Source: Bacillota bacterium (lineage in GTDB: Bacteria; Bacillota; Sulfobacillia; RBS10-35; JAJYVN01). Taken from it: 64,000 nt of DNA. The stretch is taken from positions 1-64,000 of the forward strand of contig JAJZZC010000006.1 in NCBI GenBank assembly GCA_021797775.1. The letters are read 5' to 3'. Shown here piece after piece: positions 8,822 through 17,370 of this stretch. How positions within the stretch are numbered: position 1 is the first letter of the stretch; the number at the start of each line of letters is the position of its first letter. The notes under the pieces are model-generated. The model saw only the letters and a list, made by a program, of their open reading frames with translations, ran no database searches and was not told the DNA's origin. A program made the position numbers and the translations under genes.

Positions 8822-9538
8822 CTACGGCCGTCCAGGCGGGGGCAGAAGCAGCGCGGCGGCGGGCTGCTCGGGGCCGCTGAAGCTCGAGCGCGCCACCAGC
8901 AGCACCACGCAGCCCCCCTCCGCCAGGGCCGGGGCGAAGGCGGCACGGCTGCCCTCACCCAGCCCCTGCAGGGTGCCGCCGCCGGTCCACACCGAGATGC
9001 GCCAGAGCCCCTCGGCCTCCTCGGCGATGTTGACGCGCAGCCCCGGGACGACGAAGACCGGGAGATCGGGGAAGGCCGCGTGCAGCGCGCGAACCCCGAT
9101 GCCGGCGGCGGGGTCGAAGTCTTGGACGGGCAGCGCGTCGCCCAGGCCAAGGCCGACCAGGGCCTCACCGACACCCGTCTCGTCGGCGTACTCTAACGAC
9201 GCGGCGGCCAGGGCCAAGCGCCCGGCCAGCCGCCCGAGGCGCGCCAGCGGGAGGCCGCCGCGTTCAACGCCTTCGGGCGCTTGCTTCGACGGGTGCGCGG
9301 CGCGCGCCCGTGGGCGCGCGGGATCGGCCCCCGCGCCATGGGCGCACGCCTGGTGCGCGGGCAGCGTCGCCCAGCGGTGTGGCAGGGGGCGGCGCACCAG
9401 CGCGATGTCCTCGGGGGCCAGGGCCCCGTCGCAAAGGGCGCAGCGCAGGCGGCCGGACGCCGCAAGCTCGGCGAGGTGGGCCTGCAGTTCCGGTTCGCTG
9501 ATCGCGTACCGACCGGCGTCGCGGCTGACTGCGAACAT
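8822..9538 (-). CDS. Hypothetical protein with a Cys/His putative metal-binding cluster
   Basis: I start it at ATG 9538, preceded by GGAGGT with seven-base spacing, giving 238 aa. The longer track start runs back through a structured leader RNA. Residues of about 35-75 hold RCALC followed by His, His, Cys and His residues, plausibly a zinc site. The C-terminal 130 residues alternate hydrophobic strands (LPVFVVPGLRVNIAEE, GLWRISVWTGGG, CVVLLVARSS). I do not recognise the family. It converges on panD with only 11 bases between stops. Upstream lies the repeated riboswitch-like leader at 9604-9737, so it is likely controlled at the RNA level. Confidence 0.6.
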   Translation of the reverse strand: MFAVSRDAGRYAISEPELQAHLAELAASGRLRCALCDGALAPEDIALVRRPLPHRWATLPAHQACAHGAGADPARPRARAAHPSKQAPEGVERGGLPLARLGRLAGRLALAAASLEYADETGVGEALVGLGLGDALPVQDFDPAAGIGVRALHAAFPDLPVFVVPGLRVNIAEEAEGLWRISVWTGGGTLQGLGEGSRAAFAPALAEGGCVVLLVARSSFSGPEQPAAALLLPPPGRP

Positions 9539-9603
9539 CGCGTCGACCTCCGCGGCCGACAGGCCGCCGGGCGCACCAGGGCCGTCTTCGCGTTCCGTCT
9601 GAT

Positions 9604-9737
9604 TCGCCTGGTTAGAAAAATGTGTACAAACCGGCTCTCGGTCTTCCACACCGTCCGTCCGACCAGGCTTTCGCCCCTTTCGGCCTTTGGATTTGCCCCT
9701 CGCGGGGCGTAAGCGACGGGGGGCTCGGGCTACGCGG
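9604..9737 (-). promoter_or_regulatory. Riboswitch-like leader RNA, copy 1
   Basis: On the minus strand this contains the conserved core GGGGCAAATCC-A-AAGGCCGAAAGGGGCGAAAGCCTGGTC shared with 14832-14968 and 61182-61315. It is followed by a GTGT...ACAC hairpin (inner ACCG-agag-CGGT), then ATTTTTCT, then AACCAGGC, which is complementary to GCCTGGT of the core. It lies about 65 bases before the start codon of the hypothetical gene. Homology between copies is seen directly; a switching role is inferred. Confidence 0.65.
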
Positions 9738-9874
9738 CGCTCCCGCGCCACGCACGCCGGGACTCCCACCCGGACCGGAGAGCGGATTCACGGCCTGCGT
9801 CCGTTGCCTTTGCGGCGGGATCCCCCGGTGCCGCTGCGCGTGGCGAGTGGCTGACGTCGGCAAGGCGGCGCGCA

Positions 9875-11071
9875 TCAGGCGGGCTCCGCGGTGCCGTTCC
9901 GGCCGGCGGTGAAGAGCCGTATCACCATCGCGGCCGTGCGGCGCAGGTCGTCGAAGGTGGCCGCCAGCGCCCGCGCGCGCGTCCGTGGTCCCGGGGAGAG
10001 CGGGAAGGCCGCCGCGAGGCCCCCTTTGCCGCAAAGGGCCTCCCACCCGGGTCCCAGGCTGCCGGTCAGGGCGCAGCAGGTGGCGCCCGCCGCCGCCGCC
10101 GCCGCCGCCACGGCCGCGGGCGCCTTACCGCGGGCGGTCTGGCCGTCGAGCGCCCCCTCCCCGGTGAGCACCAGGTCCCCCGGGCCCAGGTGCCGGCGGA
10201 GCCCCAGCAACTCGACGACGAACGCCGCCCCCGGCCGCAGCGGCGCCCCCAGGGCCGTCGCCAGGGCGAAGCCGGCGCCGCCCGCCGCCCCCGCGCCCGC
10301 CAGGCCGCGCACGGAGCGGCCCGAGGCCCCTTCCAGCAGGTCGGCCCAGCGCGAGAGCCCGCGCTCCAGCAGTTGCACCTCCTCGGGACCCGCGCCCTTC
10401 TGCGGCGAGAATACAGCGGCGGCCCCCTCCGGCCCGAGCAGGGGACTTCGCACGTCGACCAGCGCCTCCAGGCGCACCCCCTCCAGCCAGCGCAGCCCCG
10501 AGAGGTCGACCGAGGCCGCACCGGCCAGGGCGCCTCCTCCGGGCGCCAGAGGATGACCCGCGGCGTCGCGGACCTCGGCCCCGAGCGCGGTCAGCAGCCC
10601 CGCACCCCCGTCCGAGGTGGCGCTGCCGCCCAACGCCACGCGCACGGTGCGCGCACCCGCCTGGACCGCCGCGCGCACGAGATGGCCAGTGCCCAGCGTG
10701 GACGCCGCCAGGGCGCGAACGGGATCGGGCCTCTGGCGTCCGAGGCCGGACGCCGCGGCTGCGTCGACAACGGCACTGCCGTCGGGTAGCAGCACGAAGG
10801 CCGAATGCCGGACCCGGCCCCAGGGGTCCTCGGCGGCCGCGGGGCGGGCACTGCCGCCCAAGGCGGCCCGCAGGACCTCTGCCGTGCCGTCACCGCCGTC
10901 GGCCACCGGCACCGCGAGCACTTCGCCCGCGCCGGCGTCGCCAGCGCCCAGCACGATGGCTTCCGCTGCCCGCGCGGCCGGGAGGGCACCCTTGAAGGCG
11001 TTGGGCGCCGCCACCACGCGTGGGGCGGCCGCCCCGGGGCGGCCGCGGCTGAGGCCCGGTGCCTCCGGCAT
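9875..11071 (-). CDS. glxK: Glycerate 2-kinase (GlxK/GarK family)
   Basis: The enzyme phosphorylates D-glycerate with ATP, feeding photorespiratory, serine or sugar-acid carbon into glycolysis. Family features are VVAAPNAFKGALPAARAAEAI at the N-terminus, VPVADGGDGTAEVL, VALGGSATSDGGAGLLTALGAEV and VLTGEGALDGQTARGKAPAAVA. Length is 398 aa from ATG 11071, preceded by GGGAGA. The much longer track ORF extends into meaningless sequence. It has no pathway neighbour. Confidence 0.88.
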   Translation of the reverse strand: MPEAPGLSRGRPGAAAPRVVAAPNAFKGALPAARAAEAIVLGAGDAGAGEVLAVPVADGGDGTAEVLRAALGGSARPAAAEDPWGRVRHSAFVLLPDGSAVVDAAAASGLGRQRPDPVRALAASTLGTGHLVRAAVQAGARTVRVALGGSATSDGGAGLLTALGAEVRDAAGHPLAPGGGALAGAASVDLSGLRWLEGVRLEALVDVRSPLLGPEGAAAVFSPQKGAGPEEVQLLERGLSRWADLLEGASGRSVRGLAGAGAAGGAGFALATALGAPLRPGAAFVVELLGLRRHLGPGDLVLTGEGALDGQTARGKAPAAVAAAAAAAGATCCALTGSLGPGWEALCGKGGLAAAFPLSPGPRTRARALAATFDDLRRTAAMVIRLFTAGRNGTAEPA

Positions 11072-11218
11072 GTCTCCCGCTTCACTCCCTGGTGCTGGCC
11101 CTTGGCGCAGCGCCCGCACGCCTACGACGGGCGGGTGGCGCGGGTGGTCCAACAGTACGCCCCGCATGCGCCCAGCCCCTGCCGGGGGCTCTGCATCGCT
11201 GGCGCGTGCGGCCCGGGA

Positions 11219-11370
11219 TGGTCTCGGCGCTGTACACGCCGCGGGAGGCTGCGGCCCTGGTCCGCCCCGCGGCGCAGACCCGCTCTTTGGCGCGGCATGG
11301 GAAAGAGCCTGCGGCTGCCGTGGAGCCGTCGGCTGGCACCGGACCGAAAGTCCTTGAGGCACAACGGGAG
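11219..11370 (+). pseudogene. Possible remnant of an excisionase/MerR-type HTH protein
   Basis: MVSALYTPREAAALV resembles the start of MerR/excisionase (HTH_17) or IS607 TnpA proteins, which read YTPREAAxLLGVS. The continuation RSLARHGKEPAAAV only loosely follows the LxxWxxxGKLPAVR pattern. No intact ORF follows. This is weak evidence of a decayed mobile-element gene, and it could be chance. Confidence 0.25.
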
Positions 11371-11770
11371 AGGAAACCGGCCCCTGGCAAAAGAGGACTC
11401 TCGCCGCAGCCAGCGAGGCAGCGTTTTCCGCCCGCGCCGCGCAGGATGCCCCGGTGCGCGGAGCGAAGGGCGGAAGTTGTCGATGGGTGCCGGCCGTGCG
11501 CAGTGCAGCTCGCACGCGGATCGGGGCACCGTTCTGGACGGTCGGCGACAGGGACGGTACGGAGACCACGCGGCTGCTCGCCACACGGTGTCGCCCGCGT
11601 GTACGCTCTTGGGGCCGGGGGTGAGCCGTGCCCGGAGGCGAACGTCCGCCCCGCCGTCGACGATCCTGAACGACGCGAAATGCGGGCGGAGGGCCCATGG
11701 ATCGCCGACCGCTCCCACGCACCCGTGGGTCCGGGCGGCACGGCCTCCGCGGGCGGGGTGGTGAAGAAGC
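11371..11770. other. Gap with no recognisable gene
   Basis: About 400 bases before the RodZ-like gene. I see nothing identifiable in it beyond GC-rich shadow frames. Confidence 0.4.
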
Positions 11771-12799
11771 ATGACAGAGGAACGGCGCGCGGCGCCGGCC
11801 CGCCACCTGGCCGAGGAGGTCGGCCAACGCTTGCGGGGGGCCCGCCAGCAGCGCGGTGAAAGCCTGGCCGACGTCGAGGAGGCCACTCGCATCCGGGCCG
11901 CCTACCTGGAGGCGCTGGAGGAGGGCCATCCGGAGCGCCTGCCCGCCGAGGTGTACGCCCGTGGCTTCCTGCGCGCGTATGCCGACCATCTGGGGCTGGA
12001 CGGGGCGGCACTGCTGGAGACCTACAAGGGAACCGTGCCGGCGGATGTCCCCGTGGCGCAAGGGGAGGTGCCCGCGACAGTCAGCCGCCCGGGGCCCGCC
12101 CGTCCCGCTGGCGACCGGGGCCGCCGCGCCCCGCGGCGCCGACGGCCCAGCGCCGGGTCCCGGCGCGGGCCGGCACCCTATGTGGCGTGGGTTCTGCTGG
12201 CCGCGGCCGTTGGGACGGCGGGTTGGGTCGGCTTCGCCGTGAGCGGCCGGTTCCTGGCGCAAGCGCACCGCCGTGCCAGCCCGGGCCGCGTGCGGACCGT
12301 GGCCAAGCAAGGGGCCACTACCGGGGGTGGAGCGGGCACCGCGTCCAAGACGTCGGCCGTCGGCGGACGGGTGGGCTCGACCACGTCGTCTGCGGTCACG
12401 CCCACGAACGGTACCGGCGCGGCGCTCCAGGGCGTGGCCCGGCACACCTCATTCGGCTGGGTCACCACGTACGTCGTCGCGGGGGCAGGCCCGCTGAACG
12501 TGCAGGTGCTGGCGACCGGCCGTTGCTGGACCCGGCGTTGGGCCGATGGGTCCGCGCAATACAGCGACGCGCTGCTTACGCCCGGCACCTCTGTGGTGTG
12601 GACCGCGGCGCAGGCCCTGCGCGTGGAACTGGGCAACACCAACGTGCGGCTGCGCGTGAACGGCGTCGACACGACGGCCCTGCCGCCACAGGGCCCGCAC
12701 AACCCGGAGTGGGTGGACATCCGCACCGCCTCCTCGGCCAGTTCGACCTCCCGCTCAGCAGCGGCCAGCGCGTCCGGTTCCGCCGCCGCCACCGGCTGA
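11771..12799 (+). CDS. RodZ-like cytoskeletal/HTH membrane protein
   Basis: 342 aa. Residues 12-80 form an Xre-type HTH (VGQRLRGARQQRGESLADVEEATRIRAAYLEALEEG), then the conserved YARGFLRAYADHLGLD. A basic stretch and one membrane helix (VAWVLLAAAVGTAGWVGFAV) follow, then a Ser/Thr/Gly linker and a C-terminal DUF4115-like domain (LNVQVLATGRCWTRRWADG). This is the order in RodZ proteins, which couple MreB to the cell-wall machinery. It lies 68 bases before a D,D-carboxypeptidase gene on the same strand, which fits an envelope-shape role. The start ATG 11771 is the natural family start. Confidence 0.82.
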   Translation: MTEERRAAPARHLAEEVGQRLRGARQQRGESLADVEEATRIRAAYLEALEEGHPERLPAEVYARGFLRAYADHLGLDGAALLETYKGTVPADVPVAQGEVPATVSRPGPARPAGDRGRRAPRRRRPSAGSRRGPAPYVAWVLLAAAVGTAGWVGFAVSGRFLAQAHRRASPGRVRTVAKQGATTGGGAGTASKTSAVGGRVGSTTSSAVTPTNGTGAALQGVARHTSFGWVTTYVVAGAGPLNVQVLATGRCWTRRWADGSAQYSDALLTPGTSVVWTAAQALRVELGNTNVRLRVNGVDTTALPPQGPHNPEWVDIRTASSASSTSRSAAASASGSAAATG

Positions 12800-12867
12800 G
12801 GCCCGCCCTCGTGCGCGGCATGCCCGCCAGGCACCGGCCATAGCCTGGGAAACCGGGTGATGGGGCC

Positions 12868-14022
12868 ATGTGGCCGCGCGGCGTGGCCGCCTTGTTCGTG
12901 GGCTTGGTGCTCTGGATGTCTGCCGCTGGCGCCAGCGCCGGATCCCCGCCGGCCGACGTGGCTGGGGGCCCGCCGCACATCACGGCGGACGCCGCGGTGT
13001 TGATCGACTACGGCACAGGGCGTGTGCTCTGGGCCAAGGCGGCGTGGGAGGCACGCGCCCCGGCCAGCACGACCAAGATGATGACGGCGCTGGTCGCCCT
13101 GGAGCACGGCAACCCCGGCGCCGTGGTGACCGTCAGCCGCGCCGCGGCTGCGACGCCTGGCTCGTCGGCGCACCTGCGCCCGGGCGACCGCTTCACCCTG
13201 GGCGAACTCCTGGAGGCGCTGCTGCTGCGGTCTGGCAACGACGCGGCCGTGGCCATCGCCGAACACGTGGCCGGCTCGGTGCCCGCCTTCGCCGCCCTGA
13301 TGAACGCCAAGGCCAAGGACCTGGGCCTGGCGGAGACCCATTTTGTCAATCCACACGGCCTGACGGAGCCGTTTCACTTCAGTAGCGCCTACGACCTGGC
13401 GCTCATCGCCCGTGCCGGTTTGCGCGTACCGGCCTTCGCCGAGATCGTGCGCAGCGCCGAGCGGCAGGTGCAGGGCTACGACGCACAGCAACGCCTCATC
13501 TCCCGCTCCCTCTCCAACACGAACAGGTTGCTCTTCTCCTACGGCTGGGTCGACGGGGTGAAGACGGGCACGACGTCCGCGGCGGGCAACTGCCTCGTGG
13601 CGTCGGGGACGCGGGGCGGGATGCGGCTCATCGCCGTGGTGCTGCACAGTGACGACCGTTGGGGCGACGCCGTCCGCTTGCTGGACTGGGGCTTTACCCA
13701 CTTCAGCTACGTACGGCCGGCCGTGGCCGGGCAGATGGTGCGTGAGGTACGCCTGGCGGGGACGCGCCGGCACGCCCTGTTGCCGGTGGTGGCGGCGGCC
13801 CCGCTCGCCGTCCCCGTCAGCCTGGAGGAGCTGCCGCGCCTGCGCGTCACGGTGCGGTTGCGCGCGGGGCTGCGCGCGCCGGTGGAGAAGGGGGAGCCGG
13901 TTGGGAGTGAGGCGGTGCTGGTGGGCAATACGCGGCTCGGGACGGTAACGCTGGTCGCGGGCGCCGCCATGCCTCGCGCCCCGTGGCTCCTGCGGCTGTG
14001 GGATGGCATCCGGAGGGCGTAG
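12868..14022 (+). CDS. dacF: D-alanyl-D-alanine carboxypeptidase (peptidase S11, DacF-like)
   Basis: 384 aa with a signal peptide (hydrophobic 5-20, ASA-G cleavage). Active-site motifs are S67-T-T-K70 in APASTTKMM, SGN in LLRSGNDAAVAIAEH, and KTG in DGVKTGTTSAAGNC. It trims terminal D-Ala from peptidoglycan stem peptides outside the membrane. The C-terminal beta domain of PBP5-type enzymes (about residues 290-370) is present. A hydrophobic C-terminal anchor is weak. It follows the RodZ-like gene and is probably cotranscribed. The sporulation name dacF is by analogy; DacA/DacB subclass cannot be excluded. Confidence 0.88.
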   Translation: MWPRGVAALFVGLVLWMSAAGASAGSPPADVAGGPPHITADAAVLIDYGTGRVLWAKAAWEARAPASTTKMMTALVALEHGNPGAVVTVSRAAAATPGSSAHLRPGDRFTLGELLEALLLRSGNDAAVAIAEHVAGSVPAFAALMNAKAKDLGLAETHFVNPHGLTEPFHFSSAYDLALIARAGLRVPAFAEIVRSAERQVQGYDAQQRLISRSLSNTNRLLFSYGWVDGVKTGTTSAAGNCLVASGTRGGMRLIAVVLHSDDRWGDAVRLLDWGFTHFSYVRPAVAGQMVREVRLAGTRRHALLPVVAAAPLAVPVSLEELPRLRVTVRLRAGLRAPVEKGEPVGSEAVLVGNTRLGTVTLVAGAAMPRAPWLLRLWDGIRRA

Positions 14023-14831
14023 GCGGGGCGGGAGGGCGGGCCCGGGAAGGGCTCTGCCTGCGCGGGCCGCCCCGGGCCCCGGGGCGCAAAGCGGGCCCGT
14101 CGGGGGTGGGCGGTCCGCGGGCGTGCGCCCTAGGCCACGGGGGACCCCGGTACGCCGCCGGGTGCGACACCGTGTCGGCGGTTCTAGATGGGAGGCTGCC
14201 CCAGGCCAGAGCCGCAGGGCCCAAGGTCCCGGCCGTCCCAGGGGGCGGGCAACAGACAGCGCAGGCACGGCCGCCGTGGGACCGCGGCCGCTGATGCCCC
14301 GGGGCGCGCGTCCGCGCGAGGAAACCGCGACCACGGGGCCGAACGGGCGTCGGCGGTCGCTCGGTCTCCCCCGCGGCGGCCAGCGGACCGCTGCCGCGGG
14401 CGTCGCCGCCCGAGTGCGTTTGCTCACGGCCATGGTGTCACGGGGGTGTAGACCGCTCGGCCCCCTGGGCGGCCCTTGGTGACGCTGCAGCGGGCGCGGT
14501 GGGGAAGGGCGCTACGGATCCGGGTCCACAGAAAACCCGCAGGGGGCGCCGGATGCGGGGAGCTGAAACCGCGTGCGCGGCGGGAGGCGACCTGGGGTCT
14601 GGATGACGGGAGCGGAGTGCGCCTGTGCGCATGAAGCGACATCTGGCCGAGGCCGCGCCTGGATGGAGCAAGCGGCGAGGCGGAGGCGCCTGGATGGATC
14701 ACGGCGAAGGACTCACCGGCCGTCGGAGACTCGGACGGGGCGGCGGGCGCAACGGGGCTGACCTGGCAACCGGCGCGGGCCGTGCCTTCGCTCTCCGGTC
14801 CCGGTGGGAGTCTCAGCGCGTGGCACCTGCT
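14023..14831. other. Gap with no recognisable gene
   Basis: About 800 GC-rich bases with several short GC stems soon after the dacF-like stop (GGGCCGCCCCGGGCCCCGGGG area). No credible reading frame. The nagB leader RNA begins at its right edge. Confidence 0.45.
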
Positions 14832-14968
14832 GCCGCGTAGCCCGAGTCCGCCTGTTGCCTAGCGCCCCGCAAGGGGCAAATCCAAGGCCGAAAGGGGCGA
14901 AAGCCTGGTCGGGCGGACGTGTGGAAGACCGGGAGATCGGCCTGTACACATTTTCTCTAACCAGGCGT
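14832..14968 (+). promoter_or_regulatory. Riboswitch-like leader RNA, copy 2, upstream of nagB
   Basis: GTCCGCC/GGCGGAC closes the element. Inside are GCCCC-GCAA-GGGGC, then AAATCC and AAGGCCGAAAGGGGCGAAAGCC. A second hairpin (GTGTGG...CC-TGTACAC, inner CCG/CGG) is followed by ATTTTCT, a terminator-like layout. ACCAGGCG, seven bases before the TTG start of nagB, is complementary to GCCTGGT in the core and could mask the ribosome binding region. Confidence 0.7.
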
Positions 14969-14974
14969 TCGGGG

Positions 14975-15736
14975 TTGCGTGCCTACGTGGCGGACGATGC
15001 AGAGGCGTTGGGGCGATCCGTGGCCCGGGAGGCCGCCCGCCTCCTGCGTGAGGCCGTGACAGAGCGGGGCGTTGCCCGGTTGCTCCTCTCCACGGGCCGG
15101 TCACAGTTCACGACGTTGGCGGCCCTGGTCCAGGAGCAGGTGCCCTGGGAAGCGGTTGAGGCCTTTCACCTCGACGAGTACGTTGGGATCGGCCCCGACC
15201 ATCCGGCGAGCTTCCGGCGCTACTTGCGGCAGCGGTTCGTGCGGCACGTCCCGCTGAAGGCCATGCACGAAGTGACCACCGAAGGCGACCTGGCCGCCAG
15301 GGTGGAGCATCTGGCCGCGGAGGTGCGGCGCGGGCCCGTCGACGTCGCCCTGGTCGGGGTCGGGGAGAACGCCCACGTGGCCTTCAACGACCCGCCGGCC
15401 GACTTCGCGACCCAGGCGGCGTACCTCGTGGTGACCCTGGCACCGGAGTGTCGCGCCCAGCAGGTGGGCGAGGGGTGGTTCGCCTCCGTCGCCGAGGTGC
15501 CCGAGCACGCCGTCACCATGAGCGTCTCGCAGATCATGGCCAGCCGCTCCATCCTCTCGCCGGTGCCATACGCGGTCAAGGCCTTGGCGGTGCGGCGCCT
15601 GTTGACGGAGGACATCGGCCCCGGGGTGCCGGCCAGCATCCTGCGGCGCCATCCGGCAGCCACGCTCTACCTGGATCGGGACTCCAGCGCGCTCTGCCCC
15701 CCGGATGTGCTGACCGCCTACGCCGCGGGCGCCTGA
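14975..15736 (+). CDS. nagB: Glucosamine-6-phosphate deaminase
   Basis: NagB converts glucosamine-6-phosphate to fructose-6-phosphate and ammonia, linking amino-sugar use to glycolysis. Family motifs are LLLSTGRSQFTTLAALV, AFHLDEYVGIGPDHPASFRRYL, ALVGVGENAHVAFNDPP and the C-terminal TMSVSQIMASRSIL. The catalytic Asp of HLDEY is present, and the usual GIGxxGHIAFN reads GVGENAHVAFN. I start it at TTG 14975 (253 aa, RAYVADDAEA), because the longer ORF begins inside the leader RNA. The start lies directly after that leader, which probably controls expression. No nagA or transporter is adjacent. Confidence 0.88.
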   Translation: MRAYVADDAEALGRSVAREAARLLREAVTERGVARLLLSTGRSQFTTLAALVQEQVPWEAVEAFHLDEYVGIGPDHPASFRRYLRQRFVRHVPLKAMHEVTTEGDLAARVEHLAAEVRRGPVDVALVGVGENAHVAFNDPPADFATQAAYLVVTLAPECRAQQVGEGWFASVAEVPEHAVTMSVSQIMASRSILSPVPYAVKALAVRRLLTEDIGPGVPASILRRHPAATLYLDRDSSALCPPDVLTAYAAGA

Positions 15737-16184
15737 AGCGCCGGGGGTGCGGCACCAGGCCCTGTGCGCGGGGCGTGGCGGCAGATGCGGATCGGGCGGC
15801 CGGCGAAGGGAGAGCGCACCCACGCCGGCACCTCTTTGGCGCGGCGTTGCCACAACCTCGATAGGTCGGTGGCTTGACCTCCTCCGGCCGCCTGCCTGCA
15901 GATGCTGGTCGTCGCGCACGCGCGGCCGTACCGGTCCGAGCGCGGCCTAGCCGGAGCGCGCGCACGACCCGCAAACGCACGTGCCGGTTACGCGCCAAGG
16001 TGGTGGCGCACATACCCTGCCGGGCTCTGCGTCACGGCATCCTGGTGGTCGAATGGCAGCTGCCTGCCCCCGTACAGCCTCCCGCGCTACAGCCATCTCA
16101 GCAAAGAGGTGAGGGCCCGCGACGAAGCGGGGTGGCGAGCCCGGTGCCGGGCAGCGCGCGGTCGAATCGCCACGCGGCCGGCCT
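15737..16184. other. Gap with no recognisable gene
   Basis: About 450 bases between convergent nagB and the deacetylase-like gene. A plus-strand ORF (15874..17037) crosses it but is the shadow of the minus-strand gene. Confidence 0.4.
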
Positions 16185-16961
16185 TCAGCCGCCGGCTCGA
16201 CCCGCCGACGTGGGGGAGGGCGTCGCGGTCGCCGCCCCATCCGCCAGGGCGAGCAGCCCGTCGAGAGTCGTCAGGTCCATGCCCCTAGCCCGCAGCCCCT
16301 CGATGATGGCGGGTAAGGCCTGGACGGTGTCCGTGGTGCAATGGAGCACGACGATGTCGCCAGCGGTGGCGGCACCGAGCACCCGCCCGATGACCACATC
16401 CGCCCCCTCAGGTGCCCAGTCCTCTGGGTCGACGCTCCACCCGACCACCGTCAGGCCTGCGGACTGCGCGTCACGCACGGTCCGTCCGCCGAACCCTCCG
16501 GGGGCCGGTTGCACGAAGTGGGGCCTCCCCGCCAGCGCCGAGAGCGCTTGGGCTTCGGAGTGGAGGGTGGCTTGGGCGGCCGCCGCCGCCGGCCCGTTGC
16601 CGCCGAAGCCAGACGGAGCTTGCAGTTCGACCTCGTTCCCGGCGGCTGCCAGGGCGCGCACGGTTGCCGGCGCGCCGCGCACCAGGCCCGTGCCGACGAA
16701 GAAGGTCGCCGGCACGCCATACGTCGAGAGCGTGCGCAGGACGCCGTCCAGCGACAGCGAGGGTCCGGTGGCATCGAAGGTCAGCGCCAGCGCCGGGTCG
16801 TGGGTGGGCACAAAGGTAAGCGGGGCGGCCACTGCGCTGGCCACCTGGATGTCAAGGCCGACGGCGTTCGACCCCCATCGCAGCACGGCGGCGATCAGCC
16901 CGCAGGCCAAGGCGATGGCCACCCAGCGCCAGAACCCCTGTCCCAGGCGCACCACCAGCAC
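16185..16961 (-). CDS. Polysaccharide deacetylase-like protein with degenerate active site
   Basis: 258 aa from GTG 16961 with GGGGGTGAGG upstream. An N-terminal membrane anchor (WVAIALACGLIAAVL) precedes a NodB-like domain. ALTFDATG matches motif 1 (TFDDG) but lacks the second Asp. GNEVELQAP sits where motif 2 (GHEIGxH) should be, so both metal-binding His are missing. RPHFVQPAPGGFG corresponds to motif 3 (RPPYG). Later motifs (VVGWSVDPEDW, DIVVLH) are kept. This resembles sporulation-associated PdaB/YlxY-type proteins that have lost zinc binding. It follows a small ORF and a strong promoter on the same strand. It is probably non-catalytic, which is an inference. Confidence 0.75.
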   Translation of the reverse strand: MLVVRLGQGFWRWVAIALACGLIAAVLRWGSNAVGLDIQVASAVAAPLTFVPTHDPALALTFDATGPSLSLDGVLRTLSTYGVPATFFVGTGLVRGAPATVRALAAAGNEVELQAPSGFGGNGPAAAAAQATLHSEAQALSALAGRPHFVQPAPGGFGGRTVRDAQSAGLTVVGWSVDPEDWAPEGADVVIGRVLGAATAGDIVVLHCTTDTVQALPAIIEGLRARGMDLTTLDGLLALADGAATATPSPTSAGRAGG

Positions 16962-16968
16962 GGCGGCC

Positions 16969-17247
16969 TCACCCCCGGGACAGGGGTATGCGGCGGCGCG
17001 GGCCGTTCAGACCGGCTGGGAGGGCTCGGTCGGCTGATCCACGGCTGCAGCCGGGGGCTGGCACCGCGGCTCCGCGGTCATGAGGGGGCGTGCGCGGGGC
17101 ACGCGTTGCCCGGACCTTGGCTGCCTGCGGCAGGTTGTGGCCGTCGCCCGCCACGTAGCGCAAGACCAGTGCGCGCTGCACCTCGTGGGTCACACACGCC
17201 CCGGGCACCCCCAGGTCCGGTGGCATGGCCACGGCTGCTCGGCCCAT
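16969..17247 (-). CDS. Small hypothetical protein
   Basis: 92 aa from ATG 17247, preceded by a strong GGAGGAGG ribosome binding site. The N-terminal half (MGRAAVAMPPDLGVPGACV) looks like protein, while the C-terminal half is Arg/Pro-rich. Its stop nearly abuts the deacetylase-like GTG start, and a good promoter lies about 130 bases upstream, so an operon of the two is plausible. There is no recognised family, and it may be a leader with no product. Confidence 0.35.
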   Translation of the reverse strand: MGRAAVAMPPDLGVPGACVTHEVQRALVLRYVAGDGHNLPQAAKVRATRAPRTPPHDRGAAVPAPGCSRGSADRALPAGLNGPRRRIPLSRG

Positions 17248-17370
17248 TGCCTCCTCCGCCAGCGGGATGACCGCGTACCGTTCACGCTTTGCCGCCGGCT
17301 CGCGCCGCGATATGCCCTCTGCACCGGCTCCCTGGCCGTGCCCCTCGCACCACCCCGAGCAAACGTTCCG

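Noticed and set aside
9875-12445. 856-aa fusion including glycerate kinase
   Set aside because: The N-terminal 457 residues are low-complexity read-through; an ATG with a ribosome binding site at 11071 gives the normal enzyme.
12178-14433. 751-aa minus-strand ORF
   Set aside because: Antisense to the RodZ-like and carboxypeptidase genes, which have clear motifs.
14832-14968. Calling the leader RNA a c-di-GMP-I (GEMM) riboswitch
   Set aside because: GGGGCAAATCC and a GAAA loop are similar, but the conserved ACGCAAAGCC block and the receptor helix are not present.
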